From Paracoccaceae bacterium (GTDB lineage: Bacteria; Pseudomonadota; Alphaproteobacteria; Rhodobacterales; Rhodobacteraceae): a stretch of 64,000 bases of DNA. Of this stretch, positions 53,713-64,000 are shown one piece after another (within the stretch, counting starts at the first letter, position 1; every line of letters begins with the position of its first letter). Below the pieces are notes generated by a model that saw only the letters and a program-made list of their open reading frames with translations, ran no database searches and had not been told where the DNA came from. The stretch lies in NCBI GenBank assembly GCA_020622085.1, contig JAHRYM010000001.1, positions 310,001 to 374,000 of the forward strand. The letters run 5' to 3'. The position numbers and the translations under genes were made by a program.

Positions 53713-54441
53713 ATGACCACTGTCTCGATCGTCATTCCGGCGAAGAACGAGGCCGACAATATCGGCGCGCTGATCGCCGGGATCCGCGCAGCCTGCGCTG
53801 ACCAGGACCATGAAATCATCGTCGTGGACGATGCCTCGACGGATGACACGGCGAGGGTGGTGCAGGGCCTGATGGCGACAGTGCCGGGCTTGCGGCTGTT
53901 GCGCAATGACCGCTCGGGCGGGCAATCGGCTGCGGTTCATTCCGGGGTGCGGGCGGCACGATCACCGATCTGCTGCACGCTGGACGGTGACGGCCAGAAC
54001 CCGCCCGAGGAATTGCCGAAGCTTTACCGCCCGCTGCTGGCGACGGGGTCCGACGCCATTGGCATCGTGGCCGGGCAGCGTGTCGGGCGGCAGGACACGT
54101 TGTCGAAGAAGCTGGCCTCGAAATTCGCCAACGGCGTCCGCTCGGCGATCCTGAAGGACGGAACCCGCGACACCGGCTGCGGGCTGAAGGGGTTCCGGCG
54201 CGAGGCTTTCCTGGCGCTTCCGTATTTTGACCACATGCACCGCTATCTGCCCGCGCTGTTCGCGCGCGATGGCTGGCATGTCGCGCATGTCGATGTCAGT
54301 CACCGCCCGCGCGGGGCAGGGCGGTCGAACTACAACAACCTGCAGCGCGGGCTGGTGGGCATCGTCGACCTGATGGGCGTCGCCTGGCTTCTGAGGCGCC
54401 GCAAGAAATCACGCCCGACCGAGATCGGCGGGAAGGAGTAA
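53713..54441 (+). CDS. GT2 glycosyltransferase, dolichyl-phosphate-mannose synthase-like
   Basis: A 242-residue GT-A enzyme: VSIVIPAKNEADNIGALI, IIVVDDASTDDTARVV (nucleotide-sugar Asp), CTLDGDGQNPPEELPKL (DXD motif) and DTGCGLKGFRREAFLALPYFDHMHRYLPALF. No C-terminal membrane segments. It probably charges undecaprenyl phosphate with a sugar for the GT39 enzyme two genes downstream. It heads the four-gene cassette. Confidence 0.87.
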   Translation: MTTVSIVIPAKNEADNIGALIAGIRAACADQDHEIIVVDDASTDDTARVVQGLMATVPGLRLLRNDRSGGQSAAVHSGVRAARSPICCTLDGDGQNPPEELPKLYRPLLATGSDAIGIVAGQRVGRQDTLSKKLASKFANGVRSAILKDGTRDTGCGLKGFRREAFLALPYFDHMHRYLPALFARDGWHVAHVDVSHRPRGAGRSNYNNLQRGLVGIVDLMGVAWLLRRRKKSRPTEIGGKE

Positions 54442-54445
54442 CGCG

Positions 54446-54763
54446 ATGACCTGGCTGATGCAGACGCTGCACGCTGACAGTCCTGCCGGCGTCTGGTGGG
54501 TGATGTTCGGGCTGATGGGGCAGCTGATGTTCACCGGCCGCTTCATCGTGCAGTGGATCGCGTCCGAGCGCGCCGGGCGGTCGATCGTGCCCGAAGCCTT
54601 CTGGTATTTCTCGATCATGGGCGGGTTGATCGTGCTGGCCTACGGGGTGCACCGGGTGGACCCGGTCATCATCCTCGGGCAGTTGCCGGGCGTCATCATC
54701 TACAGTCGGAACCTGTGGTTGATCCACAAGGTCAAGCGTGATGCCGAGGCGCCGGATGCCTGA
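54446..54763 (+). CDS. LAB_N (lipid-A-disaccharide synthase N-terminal-like) membrane protein
   Basis: A 105-residue protein with three hydrophobic segments: WVMFGLMGQLMFTGRFIVQWIASERAGRSIVPEAFWYFSIMGGLIVLAYGV, the LAB_N pattern, with GQLPGVIIYSRNLWLIHK at the end. Despite the name it is a small membrane protein found alongside GT2/GT39 genes; it may act in flipping or presenting the lipid-linked sugar. Gap to GT2 is 4 bp. Confidence 0.87.
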   Translation: MTWLMQTLHADSPAGVWWVMFGLMGQLMFTGRFIVQWIASERAGRSIVPEAFWYFSIMGGLIVLAYGVHRVDPVIILGQLPGVIIYSRNLWLIHKVKRDAEAPDA

Positions 54764-56192
54764 GGCGCGGGGCTGGCTGGGTCCGGCGCTGATTGTTGTC
54801 GGCATCGTCACGGCGCTGCGCATCCTTGCGCTGGCCTTCGACCGAACCGATCTCTTCGTCGACGAGGCGCAATACTGGTTCTGGGGCCAGAACCTCGATT
54901 TCGGCTACTATTCGAAACCGCCGCTGATCGCCTGGGTGATCCGGGCCTTCACCGAGGTGCTGGGCGACGGGCGTTTTGCGATCCGCCTGCCGGGGGCGCT
55001 GCTCCATGCAGCAACCGCGCTGGTCCTGGCGGCGCTGGCTGCGCGCCTGCATTCGGGCCGCGCGGCGCTTTGGGTCGCGGCAAGCTACATCACGCTTCCC
55101 TTCGTGGCCCTGGGCAGCCTGTTGATCTCGACCGACACGATCCTTGCGCCATTCTTCGCGGCGGGGCTTCTGTTCTGGTTCCGCGCCGCCAGGGAAGGCC
55201 GAGCACCCCTTGCGGCACTGTCGGGGGTGATGATCGGGCTTGCGGCGCTGGCGAAATATGCGGCGATCTACTTCTTTCCCTGCGCGGTGCTGGCGGCGGC
55301 TCTTGCCGCACCGCTGCGCGGGACTGTCCGGCTCTGGCTGGCCCTGGGCCTGGGATTTGCGGTCACGATCCTGCCCAATGTGGTGTGGAACCTGACCCAT
55401 GACCTGAGCACGGTCGAACATACGATGGACAATGTCGGCTGGGTTCGCAGCGCCTCCGGGCCCTCGCTGGATTTCGGGTCGCTGGCAGAGTTTTTCGGAT
55501 CACAGTTCGCGGTCTTCGGGCCGGTGCTTTTCACGGCATTGCTCTGGGTGGCCGCCAACCCCCGCCCACCGCTGCGCCGGGTGCTTCTGGCGTTTTCCCT
55601 TCCGATCCTGCTGGTCGTCTGTGTGCAGGCCCTGCTGGATCGCGCCTATGCCAACTGGGCGGTCGTTGCCTATTACGCGGGGATACTGGTCGCCGTGCCT
55701 TTCCTGCTTGAGCGGGCGCCGAAGCTTCTTGCGGCCTCGCTTGTGATCAATGCGATGATCTCCGTCCTGTTGCCGGCGCTGACGGTTCTTGCGCCCTGGC
55801 CGCAGCGTGACGACCAGCCGCTCTTGCAGCGCTATCTGGGGCAGGCGGCCTTGTCGGCCCAGATCCTTGATGCGGCGAGCCGGTCCGGCGCTGCGACAGT
55901 GCTGGCCAGGGATCGGGCGATCCTTGCCGATCTGGCCTATTCGGGCCGCGATGCGGGCCTTGCGATCCGCGCGGTGCAGCCCGAGGGCCGGCCGGGAAAT
56001 TATTTCGAACAGAGCTTCGCCATCGGTCCCGCAGACCAAGGCCCGGTGCTGGCCGTCCTGCCCGCACCACCGGTCTGCGAGGGGTTCGAGCAATTTCCGC
56101 TGAGCCAGTTCGACACCCGCATCGGCGCCTGGCACAAGACCCGGCTTGCCGGCTATGTGATCACGGCAGAGTGTGCCCGTGCGCTCCGCTAG
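54756..56192 (+). CDS. GT39/ArnT-like glycosyltransferase
   Basis: A 478-residue polytopic GT-C enzyme. The first periplasmic loop has RTDLFVDEAQYWFWGQNLDFGYYSKPPLIAW, with the catalytic Asp-Glu and the ArnT-like YYSKPPL. About twelve membrane helices follow, and a C-terminal soluble domain ends ITAECARALR. It would transfer a sugar from a polyprenyl carrier to an envelope lipid such as lipid A. The start at ATG 54756 overlaps LAB_N; ATG 54741 is also possible. Confidence 0.85.
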   Translation: MPEARGWLGPALIVVGIVTALRILALAFDRTDLFVDEAQYWFWGQNLDFGYYSKPPLIAWVIRAFTEVLGDGRFAIRLPGALLHAATALVLAALAARLHSGRAALWVAASYITLPFVALGSLLISTDTILAPFFAAGLLFWFRAAREGRAPLAALSGVMIGLAALAKYAAIYFFPCAVLAAALAAPLRGTVRLWLALGLGFAVTILPNVVWNLTHDLSTVEHTMDNVGWVRSASGPSLDFGSLAEFFGSQFAVFGPVLFTALLWVAANPRPPLRRVLLAFSLPILLVVCVQALLDRAYANWAVVAYYAGILVAVPFLLERAPKLLAASLVINAMISVLLPALTVLAPWPQRDDQPLLQRYLGQAALSAQILDAASRSGAATVLARDRAILADLAYSGRDAGLAIRAVQPEGRPGNYFEQSFAIGPADQGPVLAVLPAPPVCEGFEQFPLSQFDTRIGAWHKTRLAGYVITAECARALR

Positions 56193-56883
56193 CCGCTGGA
56201 CCGCCGTTGCCGGGGTGCTGGGGCTTATGCTTCTGGCGGGGGCGCTCTTTGGTTTCTGGCCCGGGCTGGATCGCTGGATCTCGGCCCGGTTCTTCGATGG
56301 GGCAGGCTTTCCCGCCGAAAAATCGGCGCTGAGCCAGGGACTGCGCCTGCTGGTCTGGGATCTGAGCATCGCCATGGCGCTTCTGGCGATGGTTATGGCG
56401 ACGCTGGGCCTCGTGGGCCGAGGGTTCTGGAGCATCCCCGCCAGGGTCTGGGCCTTCATCAGCGCGGTCTACCTGCTTGGCCCGGCGCTTCTGGTGAACG
56501 GGATCCTCAAGGCGCACTGGGGCAGGGCACGGCCGGACACCACAGTGGATTTCGGCGGCACCTGGGATTTCACACCCTTCTGGCAGCCGGGCACGCAATG
56601 CCTTCGCAACTGCTCCTTCACCTCCGGCGAGGCCGCCTCGGCCGCTGCTCTTGCGATCGCGCTTTTAGCGCTGATGCCGCATCTGACCCGCGGCTGGACG
56701 CGGGCTGGCCGTATCGGCTACCGGCTGGTGGCGGTTCTTCTGCCGCTGACCGGGGCACTCCAGCGTCTGTTGGCGGGGAGGCACTATGCGTCGGATGTGG
56801 TGTTTTCGGTTCTTTTCGTCGCGCTGATCGCTCTTCTGCTGCGCGCGATTTCTGGCCGGCCCGTTCCGCCGGGGCCACGTTGA
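56173..56883 (+). CDS. PAP2-family phosphatase (variant motif)
   Basis: A 236-residue membrane phosphatase with six helices. The motifs are KAHWGRARP (motif 1), CSFTSGEAASAA where PSGH is usual (motif 2; Glu replaces the His), and RLLAGRHYASDVVF with the nucleophile His and Asp (motif 3). LpxE-type enzymes remove lipid A 1-phosphate or undecaprenyl diphosphate. Start is GTG 56173, overlapping the GT39 stop. It closes the lipid-glycosylation cassette. Confidence 0.82.
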   Translation: MPVRSASRWTAVAGVLGLMLLAGALFGFWPGLDRWISARFFDGAGFPAEKSALSQGLRLLVWDLSIAMALLAMVMATLGLVGRGFWSIPARVWAFISAVYLLGPALLVNGILKAHWGRARPDTTVDFGGTWDFTPFWQPGTQCLRNCSFTSGEAASAAALAIALLALMPHLTRGWTRAGRIGYRLVAVLLPLTGALQRLLAGRHYASDVVFSVLFVALIALLLRAISGRPVPPGPR

Positions 56884-56893
56884 CGGGGGCTTG

Positions 56894-56922
56894 TTGACAC
56901 CCCCGGTGATTCCCCCTATACC
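56894..56922 (+). promoter_or_regulatory. sigma-70 promoter of the str operon
   Basis: TTGACA at 56894-56899, a 17-bp spacer, and TATACC at 56917-56922. A near-consensus housekeeping promoter 220 bp before rpsL; the GC-rich start region fits stringent control of ribosomal genes. Confidence 0.82.
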
Positions 56923-57144
56923 GCGCCCACCCGAAGTGTGGGCAGGGTTCTGCCTGAGGTCGGGCATCAGAGATTGATGTGGTCAAGATCCGGGCGCAAG
57001 CCCCGATCCTCTGAAATTCCACCGCACCGCCCCTGCGCAGGGGGCGTCGGCGGTTTTGGCATTTTGCAAGGGTCGCAAGATGTCGTCGAGAAGCGGCGCA
57101 CCCGGTCGGGTGCGAGTATTGACAGAGCAACACGGGGAACGTGA
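56923..57144 (+). promoter_or_regulatory. structured leader of rpsL
   Basis: A 222-bp untranslated leader with two good hairpins: CGCCCCTGCGCAGGGGGCG near 57026-57045 and GCACCCGGTCGGGTGC near 57099-57114. No gene. It probably serves regulation of the S12/S7/EF-G/EF-Tu mRNA; no known riboswitch was recognised. Confidence 0.5.
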
Positions 57145-57516
57145 ATGCCGACTATCCAACAGCTGATCCGCAAGCCGCGGCAGCCCATCGTGCAGCGGTC
57201 GAAGTCGCAGCACCTGCAATCCTGCCCGCAAAAGCGGGGCGTCTGCACGCGCGTCTACACGACGACGCCGAAGAAGCCGAACTCGGCCATGCGGAAGGTC
57301 GCCAAGGTGCGCCTGACCAACGGTTTCGAGGTGATCAGCTACATTCCCGGTGAAAAGCACAACCTTCAGGAGCACTCGGTGGTCCTGATCCGTGGCGGCC
57401 GGGTGAAAGACCTTCCGGGCGTGCGCTATCACATCCTGCGCGGTGTTCTGGATACCCAGGGCGTCAAAGATCGTCGTCAACGCCGTTCGAAATACGGCGC
57501 GAAGCGTCCGAAGTGA
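57145..57516 (+). CDS. rpsL: 30S ribosomal protein S12
   Basis: A 123-residue S12: [60 protein letters not shown] with the wild-type Lys of the KPNS loop, and [17 protein letters not shown] with the other streptomycin-site Lys. It shapes the decoding centre. rpsG follows after 11 bp. Confidence 0.98.
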   Translation: MPTIQQLIRKPRQPIVQRSKSQHLQSCPQKRGVCTRVYTTTPKKPNSAMRKVAKVRLTNGFEVISYIPGEKHNLQEHSVVLIRGGRVKDLPGVRYHILRGVLDTQGVKDRRQRRSKYGAKRPK

Positions 57517-57524
57517 GGAGCTGA

Positions 57525-57998
<474 letters not shown>

Positions 57999-58013
57999 GA
58001 GGACACCCTCATC

Positions 58014-60131
58014 ATGGCACGCGACTATCCGCTGAACCTCTACCGCAATTTCGGGATCATGGCCCACATCGACGCGGGCAAGACCACCACGACCGAGCGG
58101 ATCCTGTTCTACACCGGCAAGAACCACAAGATGGGCGAGACCCACGACGGTTCGGCGACGATGGACTGGATGGAACAGGAGCAGGAACGGGGGATCACCA
58201 TCACCTCGGCTGCGACCACGACCTTCTGGGAAAAGACCTACGACGGTTCCTCGCCGATCTCGCCCAAGCACCGCTTCAACATCATCGACACCCCGGGTCA
58301 CGTCGACTTCACCATCGAAGTCGAGCGTTCGCTGGCGGTGCTTGACGGTGCGGTGTGCCTTCTGGACGGCAACGCCGGCGTCGAGCCGCAGACCGAAACT
58401 GTCTGGCGCCAGGCTGACCGCTATGGCGTGCCGCGGATCGTGTTCGTCAACAAGATGGACAAGATCGGCGCCGACTACCAGAAATGCCTGACCATGATCA
58501 AGGATCGCACCGGCGCCACCCCGGCCCCGATCGCATTCCCGATCGGTGCCGAGGACAAGCTGGAAGGCATTGTCGATCTGGTGACGATGGAAGAATGGGT
58601 CTGGGACGGCGACGATGTCGGGGCCACCTGGAAACATCGCCCGATCCGCGACGAACTGAAGGACGAAGCCGACCGCCGTCGCGCGACGCTGATCGAGCTT
58701 GCAGTCGAGCAGGACGATGCCGCGATGGAAGCCTATCTGGAAGGCACCGAGCCGGACGTGGACACCCTGCGCGCCCTGATCCGCAAGGGCACGCTGGCCA
58801 TGGCCTTCGTGCCGGTCCTGGCCGGATCCGCCTTCAAGAACAAGGGTGTGCAACCGCTCCTGAACGCCGTGGTCGACTACCTGCCCTCGCCGCTCGACAT
58901 CCCGCCCTACGTGGGCTTTGCACCGGGTGACGAGACCGAATCCCGTAACATCGAGCGCAAGCCCGATGATGCCGAGCCCTTCTCGGGTCTGGCGTTCAAG
59001 ATCATGAACGACCCCTTCGTGGGATCGCTGACCTTCACGCGGCTCTATTCCGGTGTCCTGAAAAAGGGCGACCAGATGCTGAACGCGACCAAGGGCAAGC
59101 GCGAGCGCGTCGGCCGGATGATGATGATGCATGCCGTCAACCGCGAGGAAATCGACGAAGCCTTCGCGGGCGACATCATCGCCCTGGCGGGCCTGAAGGA
59201 AACGACCACCGGCGACACGCTTTGCGATCCGGCGAAACCGGTCGTCCTGGAAACCATGACCTTCCCCGAGCCGGTGATCGAGATCGCCGTCGAGCCGAAG
59301 TCGAAGGCCGACCAGGAAAAGATGGGCCTCGCACTGGCGCGTCTGGCGGCCGAAGATCCGTCCTTCCGTGTGGAAACCGATTTCGAATCGGGCCAGACGA
59401 TCATGAAGGGCATGGGCGAACTTCACCTCGACATCCTCGTTGACCGCATGCGTCGCGAATTCAAGGTCGAGGCGAACATCGGTGCGCCGCAGGTGGCCTA
59501 CCGCGAGACCATCTCGCGCGAAGCCGAGATCGACTACACGCACAAGAAACAGACCGGCGGTACCGGCCAGTTCGCACGCGTGAAGCTCGTCATCACCCCG
59601 ACCGAGCCGGGCGAAGGTTATTCGTTCGAATCGAAGATCGTGGGTGGCACTGTGCCGAAGGAATACATCCCCGGCGTCGAGAAGGGCATCAAGTCGGTCA
59701 TGGATTCGGGTCCGCTTGCCGGCTTCCCGGTCATCGACTTCAAGGTGGCGCTGATCGACGGTGCCTTCCATGACGTCGACTCCTCGGTGCTGGCGTTCGA
59801 AATCGCGTCCCGGGCAGCCATGCGCGACGGTCTGAAAAAGGCCGGGGCGAAACTGCTGGAACCGATCATGAAGGTCGAAGTCGTGACGCCGGAAGAATAC
59901 ACCGGTGGCATCATCGGCGACCTCACGTCGCGCCGGGGAATGGTGCAGGGCCAGGACACGCGCGGCAACGCCAACGTGATCAACTGCATGGTGCCGCTTG
60001 CCAACATGTTCGGCTACATCAACAACCTGCGCTCGATGTCCTCGGGTCGCGCGGTGTTCACGATGCAGTTCGACCATTACGAGGCCGTGCCGCAGAACAT
60101 CTCGGACGAGATCCAGAAGAAATACGCTTGA
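58014..60131 (+). CDS. fusA: elongation factor G
   Basis: A 705-residue translocase. The GTPase motifs are [35 protein letters not shown] and NKMDKIGAD. Domain III has [18 protein letters not shown], and domain IV has [13 protein letters not shown] with the tip. Intact and of normal length. 15 bp after rpsG; followed by a hairpin-rich spacer before tuf2. Confidence 0.98.
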   Translation: MARDYPLNLYRNFGIMAHIDAGKTTTTERILFYTGKNHKMGETHDGSATMDWMEQEQERGITITSAATTTFWEKTYDGSSPISPKHRFNIIDTPGHVDFTIEVERSLAVLDGAVCLLDGNAGVEPQTETVWRQADRYGVPRIVFVNKMDKIGADYQKCLTMIKDRTGATPAPIAFPIGAEDKLEGIVDLVTMEEWVWDGDDVGATWKHRPIRDELKDEADRRRATLIELAVEQDDAAMEAYLEGTEPDVDTLRALIRKGTLAMAFVPVLAGSAFKNKGVQPLLNAVVDYLPSPLDIPPYVGFAPGDETESRNIERKPDDAEPFSGLAFKIMNDPFVGSLTFTRLYSGVLKKGDQMLNATKGKRERVGRMMMMHAVNREEIDEAFAGDIIALAGLKETTTGDTLCDPAKPVVLETMTFPEPVIEIAVEPKSKADQEKMGLALARLAAEDPSFRVETDFESGQTIMKGMGELHLDILVDRMRREFKVEANIGAPQVAYRETISREAEIDYTHKKQTGGTGQFARVKLVITPTEPGEGYSFESKIVGGTVPKEYIPGVEKGIKSVMDSGPLAGFPVIDFKVALIDGAFHDVDSSVLAFEIASRAAMRDGLKKAGAKLLEPIMKVEVVTPEEYTGGIIGDLTSRRGMVQGQDTRGNANVINCMVPLANMFGYINNLRSMSSGRAVFTMQFDHYEAVPQNISDEIQKKYA

Positions 60132-60141
60132 TTTTCGGGTC

Positions 60142-60196
60142 GCGCCCCTTTCGGGGCGCACCCTACCCAACCCGTAGGGTGCGTGGCGTCACGCAC
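60142..60196. repeat. REP-like hairpin cluster between fusA and tuf2
   Basis: Three stems in 55 bp: GCGCCCC/GGGGCGC (60142-60159), GCACCCTAC/GTAGGGTGC (60158-60182) and GTGCGTG/CACGCAC (60179-60196). Neighbouring stems share bases, so alternative folds are possible. The wording GTAGGGTGCGTGGCGTCACGCACC resembles a repeat common in proteobacterial intergenic DNA. Confidence 0.65.
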
Positions 60197-60219
60197 CGAC
60201 ACCGAAACAGGAGGCCAGC

Positions 60220-61395
<1,176 letters not shown>

Positions 61396-61471
61396 GACTT
61401 TGGTTCGACGCAGGCCGCGCAATGAGGCGCGGTCTGCCTCTCAACCTTCAGCCCCGAAAAGGCAGATGACT

Positions 61472-61780
61472 ATGCAAGGTCAGAATATCCGTATCCGGCT
61501 CAAGGCTTTCGATTACCGCGTGCTGGATGCCAGCACCCAGGAAATCGTGAACACGGCCAAGCGGACCGGCGCCACCGTTCGTGGACCGATTCCGCTGCCC
61601 AACAAGATCGAGAAGTTCACCGTTCTGCGCGGCCCGCACATCGACAAGAAGTCGCGCGACCAGTGGGAAATCCGCACGCACAAGCGTCTTCTCGACATCG
61701 TCGATCCGACCCCTCAGACCGTGGACGCGCTGATGAAGCTCGACCTGGCTGCCGGTGTCGACGTCGAGATCAAGGTCTGA
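61472..61780 (+). CDS. rpsJ: 30S ribosomal protein S10
   Basis: A 102-residue S10: [98 protein letters not shown]. The start is ATG 61472 after AAGG; ATG 61466 would add two residues but is too close to the site. Also a NusE antitermination factor. First gene of the S10 operon. Confidence 0.97.
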   Translation: MQGQNIRIRLKAFDYRVLDASTQEIVNTAKRTGATVRGPIPLPNKIEKFTVLRGPHIDKKSRDQWEIRTHKRLLDIVDPTPQTVDALMKLDLAAGVDVEIKV

Positions 61781-61793
61781 GGAGGGCACCCGA

Positions 61794-62522
61794 ATGCTTC
61801 GTTCCGGTGTAATCGCCAAGAAGCTGGGCATGACCCGGCTGTTCCTGGAAGACGGCAAGCAGGTTCCTGTGACCGTTCTCCAACTCGACAACCTGCAGGT
61901 CGTGGCGCAGCGCACCGCCGAGCGTGACGGCTACACCGCCGTCCAGCTTGGTGCCGGTGCCGCCAAGGCCAAGCGCACCACCGCCGCCATGCGCGGCCAC
62001 TTCGCGAAAGCGAACGTGGCGCCGAAGCGCAAGATCGCGGAATTCCGCGTGTCGCCGGAAAACCTGATCGAAGTCGGGGCCGAGATCTCGGCCGCCCACT
62101 ACGCCGAAGGCCAGTTCGTCGACATCGCCGGCACCTCGATCGGCAAAGGCTTTGCCGGTGCGATGAAGCGTCACAACTTCGGTGGTCTGCGCGCCTCGCA
62201 CGGCGTGTCGGTCAGCCACCGTTCGCACGGCTCGACCGGCCAGTGCCAGGACCCCGGCAAGGTGTTCAAGGGCAAGAAGATGGCCGGCCATCTGGGTTCC
62301 GTGCGTGTGACCACGCAAAACATCCAGGTCGTCCGCACGGACGCCGACCGCGGCCTGATCATGGTCAAGGGTTCGGTGCCGGGCAACAAGGGCGGCTGGG
62401 TCACGATCAAGGATGCGGTCAAGAAGCCGCTGCCGAAGGACCTGCCGTTGCCGGCGGCCCTGAAATCGGCTGCGGGCGCCGCTTCGGCCGCCGAAGCGCC
62501 CGCCGAAGGGGGTGAAGCATGA
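61794..62522 (+). CDS. rplC: 50S ribosomal protein L3
   Basis: A 242-residue L3: [105 protein letters not shown], with the basic loop near the peptidyl-transferase centre, and an Ala-rich tail. ATG 61794 after GGAGGG. It overlaps rplD by ATGA. Confidence 0.97.
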   Translation: MLRSGVIAKKLGMTRLFLEDGKQVPVTVLQLDNLQVVAQRTAERDGYTAVQLGAGAAKAKRTTAAMRGHFAKANVAPKRKIAEFRVSPENLIEVGAEISAAHYAEGQFVDIAGTSIGKGFAGAMKRHNFGGLRASHGVSVSHRSHGSTGQCQDPGKVFKGKKMAGHLGSVRVTTQNIQVVRTDADRGLIMVKGSVPGNKGGWVTIKDAVKKPLPKDLPLPAALKSAAGAASAAEAPAEGGEA

Positions 62523-63139
62523 AACTCGATGTGATCAGCCTTGACGCGACGAAGTCGGGCACGGTCGACCTGGACGACGCGATCTTCGGCCTCGAGCCGC
62601 GCGCCGACATCCTGCATCGTCTGGTCCGCTGGCAGCGCGCCAAGGCGCAGGCCGGCACCCATTCGGTGCTGGGCAAGTCGGATGTCAGCTATTCGACCAA
62701 GAAGATCTACCGCCAGAAAGGCACCGGCGGGGCCCGTCACGGGTCGCGCAAGGCGCCGATCTTCCGGAAGGGTGGCGTCTACAAGGGTCCGACTCCGCGC
62801 AGCCATGCGCATGATCTGACCAAGAAGTTCCGCGCCCTGGGTCTTCGCCACGCGCTGTCGGCGAAAGCCACGACCGGCAACCTCGTCATCCTCGAGAACC
62901 TCGAGATGACGGAAGCCAAGACCTCGTTGCTGGCGAAAACCGCCAAGGAGCTGGGTTGGAAGCGCGTCCTGATCATCGACGGTGCCGAGGTGAACGAGAA
63001 CTTCGCTCTCGCCGCACGCAACATCGAAGGTATCGATGTGCTGCCGTCGATCGGTGCCAATGTCTATGACATCCTCAAGCGTGATGTTCTTGTCATCACC
63101 AAGGCGGGTGTCGAAGCGCTGGAGGCGCGCCTGAAATGA
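62519..63139 (+). CDS. rplD: 50S ribosomal protein L4
   Basis: A 206-residue L4. The internal loop [42 protein letters not shown] lines the exit tunnel. [25 protein letters not shown] and [20 protein letters not shown] follow. In enterics L4 represses the S10 operon. It overlaps rplC and rplW by ATGA on both sides. Confidence 0.97.
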   Translation: MKLDVISLDATKSGTVDLDDAIFGLEPRADILHRLVRWQRAKAQAGTHSVLGKSDVSYSTKKIYRQKGTGGARHGSRKAPIFRKGGVYKGPTPRSHAHDLTKKFRALGLRHALSAKATTGNLVILENLEMTEAKTSLLAKTAKELGWKRVLIIDGAEVNENFALAARNIEGIDVLPSIGANVYDILKRDVLVITKAGVEALEARLK

Positions 63140-63459
63140 GCAAGGCTCCCAAATCCCAGGACGTGGCCCTGAAGCCCGAACACTACGACGTCATTCGCAA
63201 GCCGGTGATCACCGAAAAGGCGACCATGGCTTCGGAAAACGGCGCCGTCGTGTTCCAGGTGGCGATGGACGCGAACAAGCCGCAGATCAAGGAAGCGGTG
63301 GAAACGCTGTTCGGCGTCAAGGTGAAGGCGGTCAACACCACCATCACCAAGGGCAAGGTCAAGAAGTTCCGCGGCAAGACCGGCGTGCGGAACAACGTCA
63401 AGAAGGCCTACGTCACCCTCGAAGAGGGAAATACTATCGACGTCTCCACGGGCCTCTGA
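63136..63459 (+). CDS. rplW: 50S ribosomal protein L23
   Basis: A 107-residue L23: [80 protein letters not shown], the tunnel-exit protein that docks SRP and trigger factor. Overlaps rplD. Followed by a 152-bp gap with a hairpin before rplB. Confidence 0.97.
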   Translation: MSKAPKSQDVALKPEHYDVIRKPVITEKATMASENGAVVFQVAMDANKPQIKEAVETLFGVKVKAVNTTITKGKVKKFRGKTGVRNNVKKAYVTLEEGNTIDVSTGL

Positions 63460-63476
63460 TAGAGAACCACGAATCT

Positions 63477-63509
63477 CGCGGCCCCGGGTAATCGGGGCCG
63501 CGTGCCTTT
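63477..63509 (+). terminator. hairpin after rplW (attenuator or partial terminator)
   Basis: CGCGGCCCCG pairs perfectly with CGGGGCCGCG around GGTAAT, followed by TGCCTTTT. It lies inside the S10 operon, so it may only reduce readthrough into rplB. Confidence 0.7.
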
Positions 63510-63611
63510 TCGGGAATCGTGCTTCGGCATTTCCTGAATTTCACGACGGGGACCTGCGGGGCCCTATATCGAAACGGACCGAAAGGTCCAAAGCTACGGA
63601 AGACAGAGAGC

Positions 63612-64000
63612 ATGGCACTCAAGTCGTATAAGCCGACGACGCCTGGCCAGCGTGGGCTGGTTCTGATCGACCGTTCGGAGCTTTGGAAAGGACGCCCGGT
63701 CAAAGCCCTTACTGAGGGTTTGACCAAGTCGGGCGGCCGGAACAACACCGGACGTATTACCTCGTTCCACAAGGGCGGCGGCGCGAAGCGTCTTTACCGC
63801 ATCGTGGACTTCAAGCGTCGCAAGTTCGACGTTCCGGCGACCGTCGAGCGGATCGAATACGATCCGAACCGGACCGCCTTCATCGCCCTGATCCGCTATC
63901 AGGACGGCGAACAGACCTATATCCTTGCGCCGCAGCGTCTGGCCGTCGGCGACAGCGTGATCGCTGGCACCAAGACCGACGTGAAGCCGGGCAACGCGAT
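63612..64000 (+). CDS. rplB: 50S ribosomal protein L2, N-terminal part (runs off the window)
   Basis: The first 129 codons of L2: [107 protein letters not shown]. This is the OB-fold rRNA-binding half. The remainder with the catalytic-region histidine is beyond the window. Start ATG 63612. Confidence 0.96.
   Translation, partial: MALKSYKPTTPGQRGLVLIDRSELWKGRPVKALTEGLTKSGGRNNTGRITSFHKGGGAKRLYRIVDFKRRKFDVPATVERIEYDPNRTAFIALIRYQDGEQTYILAPQRLAVGDSVIAGTKTDVKPGNA

Overview
The window looks like a GC-rich chromosome segment of an alphaproteobacterium of the order Rhodobacterales (Rhodobacter-like). Three things point there: the ethylmalonyl-CoA pathway genes mcl2, mch and mcd beside an sdh operon, the chvI-chvG-hprK-rapZ-EIIA-HPr regulatory cluster, and the wording of many small family-specific proteins. 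No rRNA, CRISPR array, phage or classical insertion sequence was found. Functions come from reading the translations; no database search was run.

Layout. (a) 1-8.7 kb, central carbon metabolism: the start of mdh (minus strand), a TauE-type exporter, mcl2-nnrU-DUF1737-mch, then sdhC-sdhD-sdhA-lipoprotein-sdhB. The 3' end of sdhB carries a low-GC insertion with one HNH-endonuclease gene. A second copy of the last 35 bp of the sdhB repeat region lies on the far side of the insertion. (b) 8.8-11.1 kb: small accessory genes (a CxxC membrane protein, a DUF1989 protein, an SDR, a TFIIB-type zinc-ribbon protein). (c) 11.1-16.5 kb, minus strand: a deoD-permease-permease-ATPase-aldehyde dehydrogenase operon in which three genes are broken by five separate frame lesions. 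(d) 16.6-24.8 kb: recO, pckA, then the chvI-chvG-hprK-rapZ-EIIA-HPr cluster and an acyltransferase. (e) 24.9-34.4 kb: mcd, a META-type lipoprotein, an MFS transporter, hbdA, a DUF6473 protein, etfBA, the cobalamin adenosyltransferase pduO, a small twin-TM protein and an SDR. (f) 34.5-40.1 kb: parC, a lipoprotein, the first tuf gene (with a duplicated 3' tail) and a DUF533-like protein. (g) 40.2-52.6 kb: tRNA-Trp, secE, nusG, rplKAJL, rpoBC. (h) 52.7-56.9 kb: a DMT transporter and an envelope-lipid glycosylation cassette (GT2, LAB_N, GT39, PAP2). (i) 56.9-64 kb: the str and S10 operons, rpsL-rpsG-fusA-tuf2-rpsJ-rplC-rplD-rplW-rplB (cut by the window end).

How the genes work together. Mcd, Mch and Mcl2 belong to the ethylmalonyl-CoA route for acetyl-CoA assimilation. 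ETF takes electrons from acyl-CoA dehydrogenases such as Mcd. PduO makes adenosylcobalamin for the mutases of that route. The products enter the TCA cycle through Sdh and Mdh, and PckA draws off phosphoenolpyruvate. The Chv/PTS cluster probably senses envelope and carbon/nitrogen state.

The observations most worth following are: the HNH insertion with its sdhB tail repeat; the smaller tail duplication at tuf1; the concentrated decay of the peptide-ABC/aldehyde-dehydrogenase operon; and two paired-palindrome or paired-box regulatory candidates, upstream of sdhC and between pckA and chvI.
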